From positions 1,065,501 through 1,129,500 of the forward strand of contig NZ_CP066308.1 in the NCBI RefSeq assembly GCF_016406105.1: a DNA stretch of 64,000 nucleotides. Reading direction: 5' to 3'. The notes under the pieces are model-generated. The model did not search any database. It was not told the DNA's origin and worked only from the letters and a program-made list of their open reading frames with translations. The translations under genes and the position numbers were made by a program. Below, piece after piece: positions 27,662 through 37,064 of this stretch (its first letter is position 1; each line of letters starts with the position of its first letter). The DNA is from Brevibacillus composti (lineage in GTDB: Bacteria > Bacillota > Bacilli > Brevibacillales > Brevibacillaceae).

Positions 27662-28668
27662 GGTGTTTTCATGTCCTTTCTCGAAGAGCCTCTTGCGACC
27701 AACTCCGCATCGAATTCATAGATATATTGATTGTCAACGGCTTCTCCCTCGATTTTTTTGACCAGGAGCTGAGTTGACAGGGCACCAATGTCGTAGATCG
27801 GTTGGGCGATGGTCGTCAACTCCGGCTCGGTGATGACCGTGAGTTCGATTCCGTCAAAACCGCACAAGGCAACTTGATCGGGAACGGACATGCCCATTTG
27901 CTGCAACTTTTTGAGTGCCCCCAAGGCCATCAGGTCATTGCCGCAGAAGATGCCATCGACATCCGGATGACGCGCCATCAGCTGCTCCACAGCTTCCATC
28001 CCGCCGTTGATCCGGAAATGGCCGGGCACCATCAGGCTTGGCGTAAACCAGTCAAAATGGCGGACCGAGTCTTCGTAGCCGAGCATTCGTTCTTTCCCTG
28101 TGGCCGTCTCCTGCGGACCGTAGATGTGGGCAATTTTCTTGCAACCGACATCCAGCAGATGGGCGACAGCCTTTTTGGCACCCTCGTAGTTTTTGGAGCG
28201 GACGACATAACAGGAGGATTCCGAAGGACCGCGGTCCAGGAAGACGAGCGGAATGCCCGCGTCGTTCATAGCGCTGATGTCGGCAGCCTGAAGCGAGTGG
28301 GTGGCGAACAGGATTCCGTCCACGTAGCGCCTCTTCAGCACATTGATGTAGGTCTGTTCTTTGTCGGACTCGTTGTCAGAGTTGCATATGAGCACGGTGT
28401 ACCCATAGGAGCGGGCTACATCCTCGACGGCACGTGCCAGTTCGGCAAAAAACGGGTTGGAGATATTGGGCATGATCAGGGCGATCGTTTCCGTTTTCTT
28501 GCTGGCCAATCCTCTCGCCACTCTGTTAGGTTCGTAGTTCAGCATTTTGATGGCTTGCTGCACAGCCTGTTCCGTTTCCTTGTTGACATAGCCGCTCTTG
28601 TTGATGACGCGGGAGACTGTTGCTACCGAAACACCGGCGAGCTTAGCCACGTCTCGAATCGTTGCCAA
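27658..28668 (-). CDS. LacI-family regulator (RbsR-like)
   Basis: A 336-residue intact LacI/GalR repressor. The DNA-binding domain (1-60) reads [20 protein letters not shown] with the hinge helix [10 protein letters not shown], followed by a ribose-binding-protein-like effector domain. It overlaps the decayed ribokinase by ATGA and is divergent from the intact ribokinase, so it is expected to respond to ribose or a nucleoside and to act on the palindrome at 28795-28814. It outlives the operon it headed. Confidence 0.92.
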   Translation of the reverse strand: MATIRDVAKLAGVSVATVSRVINKSGYVNKETEQAVQQAIKMLNYEPNRVARGLASKKTETIALIMPNISNPFFAELARAVEDVARSYGYTVLICNSDNESDKEQTYINVLKRRYVDGILFATHSLQAADISAMNDAGIPLVFLDRGPSESSCYVVRSKNYEGAKKAVAHLLDVGCKKIAHIYGPQETATGKERMLGYEDSVRHFDWFTPSLMVPGHFRINGGMEAVEQLMARHPDVDGIFCGNDLMALGALKKLQQMGMSVPDQVALCGFDGIELTVITEPELTTIAQPIYDIGALSTQLLVKKIEGEAVDNQYIYEFDAELVARGSSRKDMKTP

Positions 28669-28794
28669 TCCAGCACCACCCTTTTCGCAATCGGATGCCC
28701 TGCCTGAAAGCGAGCGTATAAAAAACCGATTACATGTTAATGAAACGTGATAAAACCTTTCATTATCAATCGTTTTTGGCCTTTTACTACTGTT

Positions 28795-28814
28795 ATGTGT
28801 AACCGGTTACACAT
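28795..28814. promoter_or_regulatory. LacI-type operator in the divergent regulatory region
   Basis: A perfect 20-base palindrome with half site ATGTGTAACC around a central CG, the classic LacI-family form. A second partial copy (AACCGATTACAT, 28724-28735) lies 60 bases nearer lacI, which would allow control of both divergent transcripts. The rest of 28669-28992 holds no gene; a hairpin-free AT-rich stretch and the ribosome site GGAGGAA of the ribokinase are seen. Confidence 0.8.
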
Positions 28815-28992
28815 CAGTTGGGTTTATAGTAAGGGATGAGAGATATTTTTGTCAAACCTAAGATTCTGAATCTTTTTGACCTGCATGATGCGATGGGAAA
28901 GGAATCGGGGGGAGGCTCAGCGAAGTGAAAAGCGTTTGAAATCGTTTTTTTTGCGATCGTTTTTAAGGAAGGAAAAGACGGAGGAATTACTC

Positions 28993-29892
28993 ATGAAAAT
29001 AGCCGTACTGGGAAGTCTCAATATGGATCTGGTTGCACATGTTCATCACTTGCCGCAGCCAGGGGAAACGATTATCAGTTCCCGCTTTCAGACCATTCCG
29101 GGAGGGAAAGGTGCCAACCAGGCGGTCGCTGCCGCGCGTTTGGGGGCCAAAGTGCGGATGATCGGAAAAGTAGGCGGCGATTCATACGGAGAGCAGCTGC
29201 TCGAAGGCTTGGCAGAAGCGGGCATCGATACGGAAGGAATCGAGCGGGAAGGGACGACCGGGATGGCGCTGATCAATGTCAGTGATCAAGGAGAGAATCA
29301 GATCGTGCTCGTCCCGGGGGCGAACAACGAGGTGACCGTGGCGTATACAGCGCATCACCACGACATACTCACGGACTGCGACGTCCTGTTGGTTCAACTG
29401 GAAATCCCCCTGGACACCGTTGCCTATGCGGTCCAAACCGCGCATCGGCTGGGCAAGAGAATCATTTTGAATCCCGCGCCGGCGCAGCCGCTGCCGGAGG
29501 AGATGCTGCGGTGCATCGACACCCTGACCCCCAATGAGACGGAATTGGAGCTCCTGACGGGCATGCCTGTAAAAACCTTGCCGGAGATCGAGGCGGCAGC
29601 GCAAAAGCTGCTCGCCAAAGGACCGGGGCGCGTCATCGTCACCCTGGGGGAAAAGGGAGCCTTGCTGGCCCGTACTGACGGGACCCTGCACATCCCGGCC
29701 TGCCAGGTGGCGGCCATCGATACGACGGCCGCCGGCGATGCGTTTACTGCTGCGTTCGCGGTCGCCCAGAGCAGAGGGATGGCCGATGAGGAAGCGATCC
29801 GCTTTGCCAGCAAGGCGGCTGCCATCGTCGTGACCAGACACGGCGCGCAGCCGTCCCTGCCGACGCTGGAGGAAGTGGAGGCATTCGCCTGA
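28993..29892 (+). CDS. rbsK: Ribokinase (PfkB family)
   Basis: A complete 299-residue sugar kinase phosphorylating ribose (or deoxyribose) at O5. The N-terminal GSLNMDLVAHV and [16 protein letters not shown] motifs bind the sugar; the C-terminal TTAAGDAFTAAFAVA contains the catalytic Asp and anion hole. The start at 28993 has GGAGGAA at eight bases; the longer frame from 28876 has none. It is the functional counterpart of the truncated ribokinase across the divergent promoter. Confidence 0.92.
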   Translation: MKIAVLGSLNMDLVAHVHHLPQPGETIISSRFQTIPGGKGANQAVAAARLGAKVRMIGKVGGDSYGEQLLEGLAEAGIDTEGIEREGTTGMALINVSDQGENQIVLVPGANNEVTVAYTAHHHDILTDCDVLLVQLEIPLDTVAYAVQTAHRLGKRIILNPAPAQPLPEEMLRCIDTLTPNETELELLTGMPVKTLPEIEAAAQKLLAKGPGRVIVTLGEKGALLARTDGTLHIPACQVAAIDTTAAGDAFTAAFAVAQSRGMADEEAIRFASKAAAIVVTRHGAQPSLPTLEEVEAFA

Positions 29893-29902
29893 CGGCGCGG
29901 TT

Positions 29903-30445
29903 TTACGACTGCTTGTCCAGCATGCCGATGACCCAGCGGCACCAATTCAGTTCTTCGCGGATGCTGTTTACGGCTCTGGTCAAGAGAATATACTCGCCGA
30001 AGTAGGGGGAGCTGGGATTTTCCGGCCTGCCTTCGCATGCCTGTTCCAGTTCAGCCAAAAAGTTCTCATACATGCTCAGATGCTCCTGATTCAGCTCTTC
30101 GCGCTCCTCAAAGAGTTTGCGGGCAGTGGCGCGATCCGTGAGCCATAAGCAGTACGCTTTGAGCGAGAGCTCGTCGCGAAAAACAGGTTCTCCGGTCGGG
30201 CGTGCCAACCACTCACGCAGTGCGGCACGTCCTTTGTCTGTGATCGAATACACCTTTTTGTCCGGACGGTCTGTCTGCAGGACACGTGTGAATTCGAGGT
30301 AGTCTTCCTGTTCCAGCTTGGCGAGCAGTGGATAGATTTGACTGTGCTTGGCTTGCCAAAACGGTTGGAGCTGCAGCATCAGATCGTAGCCGGAACTGGG
30401 CATCTTGGCGACCAGACCCAGCAATCCATACGCGAGTGTGTTCAA
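29903..30445 (-). CDS. PadR-family transcriptional regulator
   Basis: A 180-residue regulator with an N-terminal winged helix (LAYGLLGLVAKMPSSGYDLM, then SQIYPLLAKLEQEDYL) and a C-terminal alpha-helical dimerisation domain (from about 95). PadR proteins respond to phenolics or drugs and repress detoxification genes. It begins with TTG behind AGGAGGG, and is convergent with rbsK with only 10 bases between them. No target gene is obvious nearby. Confidence 0.88.
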   Translation of the reverse strand: MNTLAYGLLGLVAKMPSSGYDLMLQLQPFWQAKHSQIYPLLAKLEQEDYLEFTRVLQTDRPDKKVYSITDKGRAALREWLARPTGEPVFRDELSLKAYCLWLTDRATARKLFEEREELNQEHLSMYENFLAELEQACEGRPENPSSPYFGEYILLTRAVNSIREELNWCRWVIGMLDKQS

Positions 30446-30718
30446 AGGGGGACCCTCCTGATTTCCGGTAACGGCACTTTTTATATACGTCCATTATATA
30501 GAAGAATTACATATATACTCATCCTCTATTTTCCCAGTTTTCTCCTCTCCTATGCGTAAACCATCCAGGAACAGGAGCGAGCTTTCGGGAAAAATGGATG
30601 GGGCGGGTCCAAGCGAGGAGACGGCCCATTTGCGATATGGAAAAAAGGGAGGAAAATTCAGTGATGGCTGCTGCTTTTTTTCGCTGGTAAAAAAAATTTC
30701 CACATCGATTCGAAAGTG

Positions 30719-30747
30719 TTTACAAAATAGGTTAGACACGATATATT
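30719..30747 (+). promoter_or_regulatory. Sigma-A-type promoter of potABCD
   Basis: TTTACA and TATATT separated by exactly 17 bases, ending about 50 bases before potA. The gap 30446-30795 shows no gene; its left half is AT-rich (TATATA repeats near 30482-30520) and probably holds the padR promoter. Confidence 0.6.
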
Positions 30748-30795
30748 TACCTAGATTGGTATGAGTAAATTGACATATAGCGAGAAGATGACGTA

Positions 30796-31782
30796 ATGAA
30801 AACGATGATAAATCTGGAGTCAATTGAAAAGCACTTTTCCGGTTCTGTCGTGGTACCGCCACTCTCCCTTTCCATCCAGGAAGGGGAATTTCTAACGCTT
30901 TTGGGACCGAGCGGCTGCGGCAAGACGACGCTTCTCCGCATGATTGCCGGATTTGAGGAGCCGACCGCGGGAGAGATTTTTCTCGATGGCCAGGCACTGA
31001 CCGGCGTCCCGCCATACCAACGCGACATGAACATGGTGTTTCAACAATACGCCCTGTTTCCGCATATGACGGTGGAACAGAATATTCTCTTTGGCCTGAA
31101 GATGAAGAAGGTAGAGACAGGCGAGAGCATGAGGCGTTTGGAAGAAGTGCTTCGCAACACACAGCTGACGGAACTGCGCAAGCGCACACCGAAACAGCTC
31201 TCGGGCGGACAGCAGCAGCGTGTGGCGATCGCCCGGGCGATCGTCAACAACCCCAAAGTGCTGCTTCTGGATGAGCCGCTTGGGGCGCTGGATTATCAAC
31301 TGCGCAAGAGCCTGCAGCTGGAACTGAAAAATTTGCAAAAAAATTTAGGCATTACCTTCGTCTACGTCACGCATGACCAGGAAGAAGCGATGGCCATGTC
31401 TGATCGGATCGCCGTCATGAACAAAGGGCGGATCGAACAGCTGGCGACGCCGGATGAAATCTACAACCGCCCGAAGACCTTGTTTGTCGCTACCTTTATT
31501 GGCGAAAACAACATCTTCGCGAGCGGCGATTCCCGCATCGCGGTGAGGCCGGAAAAAGTCAAGCTGTACAAGCAGGATGCCACCCCTCAAGACGGCCGCC
31601 GCAAAAACGGAAGAATCACCGACGTGGTGTTTCTCGGCAACTTGCGCAAGCTCTATGTTCGCCTCGATGATGAGGACATGACGGTGCTGGCTCACGAATA
31701 CGTATCCGACAGCAAGGGCTGGCAAGCGGGCGATCCGGTCGCGCTCGGGTGGTCGGAGGCAGACGAGGTGATGCTCGCTTGA
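30796..31782 (+). CDS. potA: Spermidine/putrescine ABC transporter ATP-binding protein
   Basis: A 328-residue importer ATPase with Walker A GPSGCGKT at 37-44, [19 protein letters not shown] and THDQEEAM. The C-terminal TOBE domain (about 250-328) is shorter than in E. coli PotA. It is the first gene of a tight four-gene operon with both permeases and a PotD-type lipoprotein. The ribosome site is weak (GAGAAGATGA). Confidence 0.92.
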   Translation: MKTMINLESIEKHFSGSVVVPPLSLSIQEGEFLTLLGPSGCGKTTLLRMIAGFEEPTAGEIFLDGQALTGVPPYQRDMNMVFQQYALFPHMTVEQNILFGLKMKKVETGESMRRLEEVLRNTQLTELRKRTPKQLSGGQQQRVAIARAIVNNPKVLLLDEPLGALDYQLRKSLQLELKNLQKNLGITFVYVTHDQEEAMAMSDRIAVMNKGRIEQLATPDEIYNRPKTLFVATFIGENNIFASGDSRIAVRPEKVKLYKQDATPQDGRRKNGRITDVVFLGNLRKLYVRLDDEDMTVLAHEYVSDSKGWQAGDPVALGWSEADEVMLA

Positions 31783-32633
31783 AATACGGAAAACAGTTGA
31801 GAATGTTGGCGCTGCCGGCTCTGGTGTGGCTGGGGGCGCTCTTCGTCTTGCCGATGTTGATGATCGTCGCGCTCTCCTTTATGAAGCGGGGAACGTATGG
31901 ACAGCTCGTCTATGAATTCACCCTGAAAAATTACGCGCGCATGATCGATCCGCTTTACGTGCAGATTTTTTTCGATACGTTTTTCGTCGCGATCCTGACC
32001 ACGGTGCTTTCGTTGATTTGCGCATATCCGCTGGCTTACTACATATCCCGGATGCCGCGTTCCGCGCAGAAGATATGGCTGCTGCTGGTGATGATCCCGT
32101 TCTGGATCAATTTTCTGGTCCGCTCCTACGCGTGGGTGATCATTCTCCGCTCTCAGGGCGTGATTAACTCGTTTTTGCTTTCCGCCGGATTGATTCAGGA
32201 ACCGCTGCCGCTTTTGTACAACTTCGGCTCGGTGATGGTCGGGATGGTCTACACGCTGTTGCCGTTCATGGTTTTGCCCATCTACGTCTCGCTGGAGCAG
32301 CTGGACAGGCGGAAGCTGGAGGCAGCCTATGATCTGGGAGCGACTCCGTGGAAAGCGTTTTGGCACGTGACCCTGCCCTTGACCAAGACGGGGATCATGA
32401 CCGGGTCGATTCTCGTCTTCGTCTCTTCGATCGGCATGTTCGTCGTGCCGGATGTGATGGGCGGCGCCAAATCGGCGCTGATGGGCAATGTGATCCAGAA
32501 CCAATTCCTGTCGGCGCGCGATTGGCCGTTTGGCTCCGCGCTGTCCATTGTCTTGATGGTGTTGTCGATGCTATTGATTTTCCTCTACTACCGGGCTGTT
32601 CACGCTCGCGAGGCGAAGGAGGGGACCGCATGA
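31779..32633 (+). CDS. potB: Spermidine/putrescine ABC transporter permease
   Basis: A 284-residue inner-membrane permease with six helices and an EAA loop (LEAAYDLGATPWKAFWHVTL). I start it at the TTG in 31779 because TTGA overlaps the potA stop and GAGGTGAT lies six bases upstream; the GTG at 31749 would lie inside potA without a site. Confidence 0.9.
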   Translation: MKYGKQLRMLALPALVWLGALFVLPMLMIVALSFMKRGTYGQLVYEFTLKNYARMIDPLYVQIFFDTFFVAILTTVLSLICAYPLAYYISRMPRSAQKIWLLLVMIPFWINFLVRSYAWVIILRSQGVINSFLLSAGLIQEPLPLLYNFGSVMVGMVYTLLPFMVLPIYVSLEQLDRRKLEAAYDLGATPWKAFWHVTLPLTKTGIMTGSILVFVSSIGMFVVPDVMGGAKSALMGNVIQNQFLSARDWPFGSALSIVLMVLSMLLIFLYYRAVHAREAKEGTA

Positions 32634-33421
32634 AGACGCTTCGCCATCGCACATTGTCCGGCTACTCCTGGGCGATGCTCGTCTTTTTATACCTGCCGAT
32701 TGCCGTGCTGATGCTGTATTCCTTTAATGAATCCCGGATCAATGCAGTCTGGTCCGGCTTTACCTGGAAGTGGTATCTCTCGCTGTTTGACAACCGGCAG
32801 GTGATGAACGCGCTCTGGAACAGCCTCACGATCGCTTTGATCAGCAGCATTCTGGCAACGGTTCTGGGAACGGCTGCTTCGCTGGCGATGAAGCATTACT
32901 CCCTCCAGTGGAGAAACTTCTTCAACGGTTTGAGCTACCTGCCCATCGTCATCCCGGAGATTATGATGGGGCTCTCCCTGCTAGTCCTGTTCAGCCAGAT
33001 GCACATCGAACTGGGGAAATTGACACTGGTACTGGCTCATGTCACCTTCAGCCTGCCGTTTGTAATGGTGATCATCAATACGCGACTGGCCGACATGGGC
33101 AAGGAACTGGAGGAAGCGGCCCAGGATTTGGGAGCGACGGCGTGGGAAACGCTGCGCTACATTACGCTTCCCTTGATCTCACCCAGCATTGTCGCAGGCT
33201 TTTTGATGTCTTTTACCTTGTCGCTCGATGATTTTATTATCTCCTTTTTCGTGGCGGGTCCCAATTCGACGACCCTGCCGCTGTACATCTACGGTTTGGT
33301 CAAGCGGGGCGTATCGCCAGAGGTCAATGCCCTGTCGACCCTGCTGATCGCAAGCACCGTCCTGCTCGTGGTCGTCGCAGAGCTGTTCCGCAGAAAAGAT
33401 TCCAAGTCGCTCTCGATATAA
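32630..33421 (+). CDS. potC: Spermidine/putrescine ABC transporter permease
   Basis: A 263-residue six-helix permease partnering PotB. The EAA loop reads LEEAAQDLGATAWETLRYIT, and SLDDFIISFF near residue 200 is typical of PotC. The ATG overlaps the potB stop (ATGA) with AAGGAGGGG upstream. Confidence 0.92.
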   Translation: MKTLRHRTLSGYSWAMLVFLYLPIAVLMLYSFNESRINAVWSGFTWKWYLSLFDNRQVMNALWNSLTIALISSILATVLGTAASLAMKHYSLQWRNFFNGLSYLPIVIPEIMMGLSLLVLFSQMHIELGKLTLVLAHVTFSLPFVMVIINTRLADMGKELEEAAQDLGATAWETLRYITLPLISPSIVAGFLMSFTLSLDDFIISFFVAGPNSTTLPLYIYGLVKRGVSPEVNALSTLLIASTVLLVVVAELFRRKDSKSLSI

Positions 33422-33474
33422 TCGCGACCAAACCAAGGAACACCAAACAACAGACTGGAGGTTGAAAAAGAGAA

Positions 33475-34527
33475 ATGAAAAAGTGGAAATCCCTCATGAT
33501 TGGCGCTTTGTCCGCCGTGCTGGCTGCTACGGCCGCGGGCTGCTCCTCTGCCGAGAACGAAGAGCAGGTATTGAACATTTACAGCTGGGCAGACAACTTC
33601 AATCCGGACGTCATCAAAGACTTCGAGGAGAAGTTCAATGTCAAAGTCAACTACGACATTTACGGCAGCAACGAAGAGATGCTGGCCAAAATCCAGGCCG
33701 GCGCCTCCGGCTACGATCTGATCCAGCCGTCCGATTACATGGTGGCGACGATGATTCAGCTGGATCTTTTGGAAGAGCTGAACAAAGAGAACATTCCGAA
33801 CGAGAAAAACATTGTTTCCACTTTCCAGACCCCGCCGTTTGACCCGGACAACAAACATTCGCTGGTATACACCTGGGGCATCACGGGCATCGCGTACAAC
33901 AAAAAGTACGTCAAAGGGGAAATCACCAGCTGGCAGGATTTGTGGAACCCCGAATACGCCGGACGCGTCATCATGCTGAATGACCCGCGCGAAGTCATGG
34001 GCGTCGGGCTGATTAAAAACGGCTTCTCCAACAGCTCGACCGACAAGGCGGAGCTGGAAAAGGCGTTTAACGACTTGAAAGCCGTTCTGCCCAACGTGAT
34101 TGCGTTCGATACGGATAATATCAAGCAAAAAATGATTGCAGAGGAAGCGTGGATCGGCACCGTCTGGTCCGGCGATGCTGCGGTGATCAACGGCGAGAAT
34201 CCAGACGTGGAGTACGTCGTGCCAAAAGAGGGCGCCACCATCTGGGCCGACACCCTGGCGATTCCCAAAGGGGCGAAGCACAAGGAGCTGGCCGAGAAGT
34301 TCATCAACTATCTGATGGACCCGGAAGTGAGCGTGAAAAACTACGAGTGGATCGGCTACAGCAACCCCAACGAGAAGGCTTATCCGCTGCACAGCGAAGA
34401 GTACCGTTCCAACAAGATGATCTTCCTCGACAAAGAGGACCTCGACCGTGCGGAATGGCTCGTCGACGTAGGGGAGACGCTGCAGGACTACGACCGCTAC
34501 TGGACCGAGCTGAAGAGCGGCCGCTAA
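33475..34527 (+). CDS. potD: Spermidine/putrescine-binding lipoprotein
   Basis: A 350-residue solute-binding lipoprotein with lipobox TAAGC. The mature protein starts with the PotD pattern VLNIYSWADNFNPDVIKDFE and includes YDLIQPSDYMV, the acidic and aromatic residues that hold the polyamine amines. It is the last gene of the operon and ends in a strong terminator. A spermidine synthase is encoded elsewhere in the window. Confidence 0.92.
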   Translation: MKKWKSLMIGALSAVLAATAAGCSSAENEEQVLNIYSWADNFNPDVIKDFEEKFNVKVNYDIYGSNEEMLAKIQAGASGYDLIQPSDYMVATMIQLDLLEELNKENIPNEKNIVSTFQTPPFDPDNKHSLVYTWGITGIAYNKKYVKGEITSWQDLWNPEYAGRVIMLNDPREVMGVGLIKNGFSNSSTDKAELEKAFNDLKAVLPNVIAFDTDNIKQKMIAEEAWIGTVWSGDAAVINGENPDVEYVVPKEGATIWADTLAIPKGAKHKELAEKFINYLMDPEVSVKNYEWIGYSNPNEKAYPLHSEEYRSNKMIFLDKEDLDRAEWLVDVGETLQDYDRYWTELKSGR

Positions 34528-34562
34528 ACGGCAACGTTCTCAGGAATCTAGTTGAATAGGAA

Positions 34563-34606
34563 AAGCGATCGGACAGAGAAAATTGCTGTCCAGATCGCTT
34601 TTTTTA
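34563..34606 (+). terminator. Terminator of potABCD
   Basis: AGCGATCGGACAG pairs with CTGTCCAGATCGCT with one bulged base, followed by seven or more T. Confidence 0.9.
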
Positions 34607-34660
34607 TTGCTTGAATCGCATTTTGCCGTTTTGCCGTTTGTAAGAACGAGGCTGTAGCGA

Positions 34661-34857
34661 GAAGAAGCCTGTTTCCCTGCTCAGCTCCGGGCTCCGCCTC
34701 CAGGGATGCGAGTTCTGTCCGCTCCGGTTCGACTCGCGGGGGAGACGCAAAAGGAGTCTGGCTACGAGGTCATCCCACGCCCAGCTCCTGAATCCCGCGA
34801 ATCGCCCCTCCGCTGGGCAGGGCTCCACAGTCGCACCGCAGGGAAACAGGCTTCTTC
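34661..34857. repeat. Structured intergenic element with 20-bp perfect inverted repeat
   Basis: GAAGAAGCCTGTTTCCCTGC at 34661-34680 is repeated in perfect inversion at 34838-34857. The 157-base interior contains smaller hairpins: GCGAGT/ACTCGC (34708-34737) and GCCCAGC/GCTGGGC (34779-34818). No reading frame with a ribosome site covers it, and it lies between two terminators, so it is not part of either flanking transcript. It could be a MITE-like palindromic unit or a structured RNA. Confidence 0.6.
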
Positions 34858-34933
34858 GCGAGACCGTTGCAGTTTTGTGGGTGAAAGCTTCGATGTAATC
34901 AACTTTCTCCCTGAACAAATCACATTTCCATCC

Positions 34934-34966
34934 CAAAAACGGGAAGAAGCATGATTCTTCTCCCGG
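34934..34966 (-). terminator. Terminator of the downstream LysR gene
   Basis: Read on the minus strand, GGGAGAAG and CTTCTTCCC form the stem and TTTTT follows. Confidence 0.8.
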
Positions 34967-34987
34967 CAGCTGCGAGATTCTCACCGT

Positions 34988-35881
34988 TTATGTCACGTCC
35001 CCCCGATACGCCATCAAAAAGTCAATAAACGTCTTCATCACCCCGCTGATCGTCGCCTCCTTATGGTAAATCAGCTCAAAGTTGCGGTTGATTCGCGGCA
35101 GGCTCAGCACCTCCACCTCCCGGAGGCGGCCCGAAGCCACATCTTCCCGAATCGAAAAGCGGGGCAGAAAGGCAATGCCCAGACGCTGCATCACCATCCG
35201 CTTGACTACCTCGATATTGTCCGCCTCCATGACCACGTTCTTCTCCAGTTGATGGTGGCTGAAGGCTCCGTTAACCAGTGTCCAGTCTAGCGAGCCGCGG
35301 TTAAACAAAATCAGTTTTTCCCGAGCGACATCCTCCAGCGTCACCTGCCGCAGGTCCTGAAAGGGATGGTCCGGATATATGGCCAGCACCATCTCGTCTG
35401 GCATGAGCTGAATCCGCCGAATTTGCGGATGGTTGACAGCGCGGGCGATGCCAAAGGATACCTCATGATGCAGGACCATATCGAGCACCTGATGGGAGTG
35501 ACCTGTGAAAATCGTCAGCTTGATCTTGGGATAGTGCGAGGTGAACGTCTCCACCAGCTCGGGAAGGATGTAAAAAGCGGCGACGAAAACAGCGGAGATG
35601 ACCAATTCGCCTTCGAGATGGCCATGCGAGCGCTGAACCGCCATCTGTCCATCCTGCAGGGATTGCAGCACTCTTTTGGCATACGGCAAAAAGACATCTC
35701 CCTCTCGCGTGAGGGTGATGCTGTTGCCGGTGCGTTGAAACAATTTGCAGCCCAGCTCATTCTCCAGCGCTTTGATCCGCATGCTTACGGTAGGCTGGGA
35801 GAGGTATAACAGATCGGCTGTTTTACTGAAGCTGCCGGTGAGCGCGACGAAGATAAACGCCTCGATTTGCTCCTCATTCAT
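34988..35881 (-). CDS. LysR-family transcriptional regulator
   Basis: A 297-residue regulator. The winged helix spans residues 1-60 (FSKTADLLYLSQPTVSMRIK) and is followed by an effector domain of CysL/CbbR-like character. It is divergent from dat with 169 bases between the starts, the typical arrangement in which a LysR protein controls the neighbouring operon, here a set of D-amino-acid and peptide enzymes. The effector is unknown. Confidence 0.92.
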   Translation of the reverse strand: MNEEQIEAFIFVALTGSFSKTADLLYLSQPTVSMRIKALENELGCKLFQRTGNSITLTREGDVFLPYAKRVLQSLQDGQMAVQRSHGHLEGELVISAVFVAAFYILPELVETFTSHYPKIKLTIFTGHSHQVLDMVLHHEVSFGIARAVNHPQIRRIQLMPDEMVLAIYPDHPFQDLRQVTLEDVAREKLILFNRGSLDWTLVNGAFSHHQLEKNVVMEADNIEVVKRMVMQRLGIAFLPRFSIREDVASGRLREVEVLSLPRINRNFELIYHKEATISGVMKTFIDFLMAYRGDVT

Positions 35882-36050
35882 GATTCATTCTCCTAGAAAC
35901 GTGCCGTATTTGAATTCTTAATAACCCGTATGGCTTTATTCTATTGGATTCGCCAGAAAAAATACATTACTTTGAAAGGGAAAGCAGAAGGATAGCGGCC
36001 TGCTGCTGCCTAGAATCGTGCCTAACCATACGGTGGAGGGGAAAAGAGCC

Positions 36051-36899
36051 ATGAGCATCGCTTATTTTAACGGACGTTTTGTCGATTCTGACGACCCGGT
36101 TGTACCGATTGACGAGAGGGGCCATCAGTTCGGAGACGGGGTGTACGAGGTTATAAGGATTTATAATAAGAAGCCGTTTATGCTGGATGAGCATCTGGAT
36201 CGCCTGTACATGAGCGCAGAGGCAATCGCGCTTCCATTTCGGCAAGAGCGGGAGAGCTTCCAGGCGATTATCCATCAACTGATCGAGAAAAGCGGTCTGG
36301 ACAATCTGGATGTCTATTTGCAAATAACCAGGGGGATGGCCCCTCGCAATCATCTCTTTCCGGACTGCCCGGTCTCGGTCTCGATGACGGCGAAGCCGTT
36401 TCGCAGCATCCCAGCCGAACTGCGGGAAAAGGGAGCCAAGGCGATCCTGCATCCCGACGAGCGCTGGGCCAATTGCTATATCAAGTCGCTCAATCTGCTC
36501 CCGAATATTTTGGCCAAGCAGAAGGCGCATGAGCAAGGATGTCTGGAGGCGATTCTCTTCCGGGACGGATCCATCACCGAGGGAACCAGCTCCAATGTGT
36601 TCGTGATCAAGGACACTCGCTTGTACACGACGCCGCTTTCCCGTCACATTCTGGCCGGCATTACGCGCATGGCTGTGCAGCAGATTGCGGCCGAAGCCGC
36701 GTTAACATTCACGGAAAAACACGTTACGCTGGAGGAACTGGCAGAGGCCGATGAAGTGTTTATCACCAGCACGACCTCCGAAATCATGCCGGTCGTCCAA
36801 GTGGAGGAAAAGATCATCGGAGCAGGGCAGCCCGGACCGATTACCCGCCTGCTTCAGGAAAAGTACACCGTACGCACCAGCGGGGCAGCTCGCCACTAA
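36051..36899 (+). CDS. dat: D-amino-acid aminotransferase
   Basis: A 282-residue fold-type IV PLP enzyme exchanging the amino group between D-amino acids and 2-oxo acids, especially D-Ala and D-Glu. Lys145 (YIKSLN) is the PLP lysine, exactly at the position of the Bacillus enzyme, and the carboxylate-trap motif RGMAPRNH (94-101) separates it from branched-chain transaminases. Start at 36051 follows GGAGGGGAA; the upstream GTG at 36018 is not supported. It heads a row of peptidases. Confidence 0.92.
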   Translation: MSIAYFNGRFVDSDDPVVPIDERGHQFGDGVYEVIRIYNKKPFMLDEHLDRLYMSAEAIALPFRQERESFQAIIHQLIEKSGLDNLDVYLQITRGMAPRNHLFPDCPVSVSMTAKPFRSIPAELREKGAKAILHPDERWANCYIKSLNLLPNILAKQKAHEQGCLEAILFRDGSITEGTSSNVFVIKDTRLYTTPLSRHILAGITRMAVQQIAAEAALTFTEKHVTLEELAEADEVFITSTTSEIMPVVQVEEKIIGAGQPGPITRLLQEKYTVRTSGAARH

Positions 36900-37064
36900 C
36901 ACGGCGGGGCCTTATTAGGATCGCGTCTCATTCGGGGTGTATTTGCTACTCAATCCCGACGAGGCCACATGGTTCGCTTCTTTTGCTGGGATGCGACCAT
37001 CACCGATCCGCGCGACGAATCTACGCACATTGCTGACACCAGAAAAAAGGGGATCGAAGACCAT

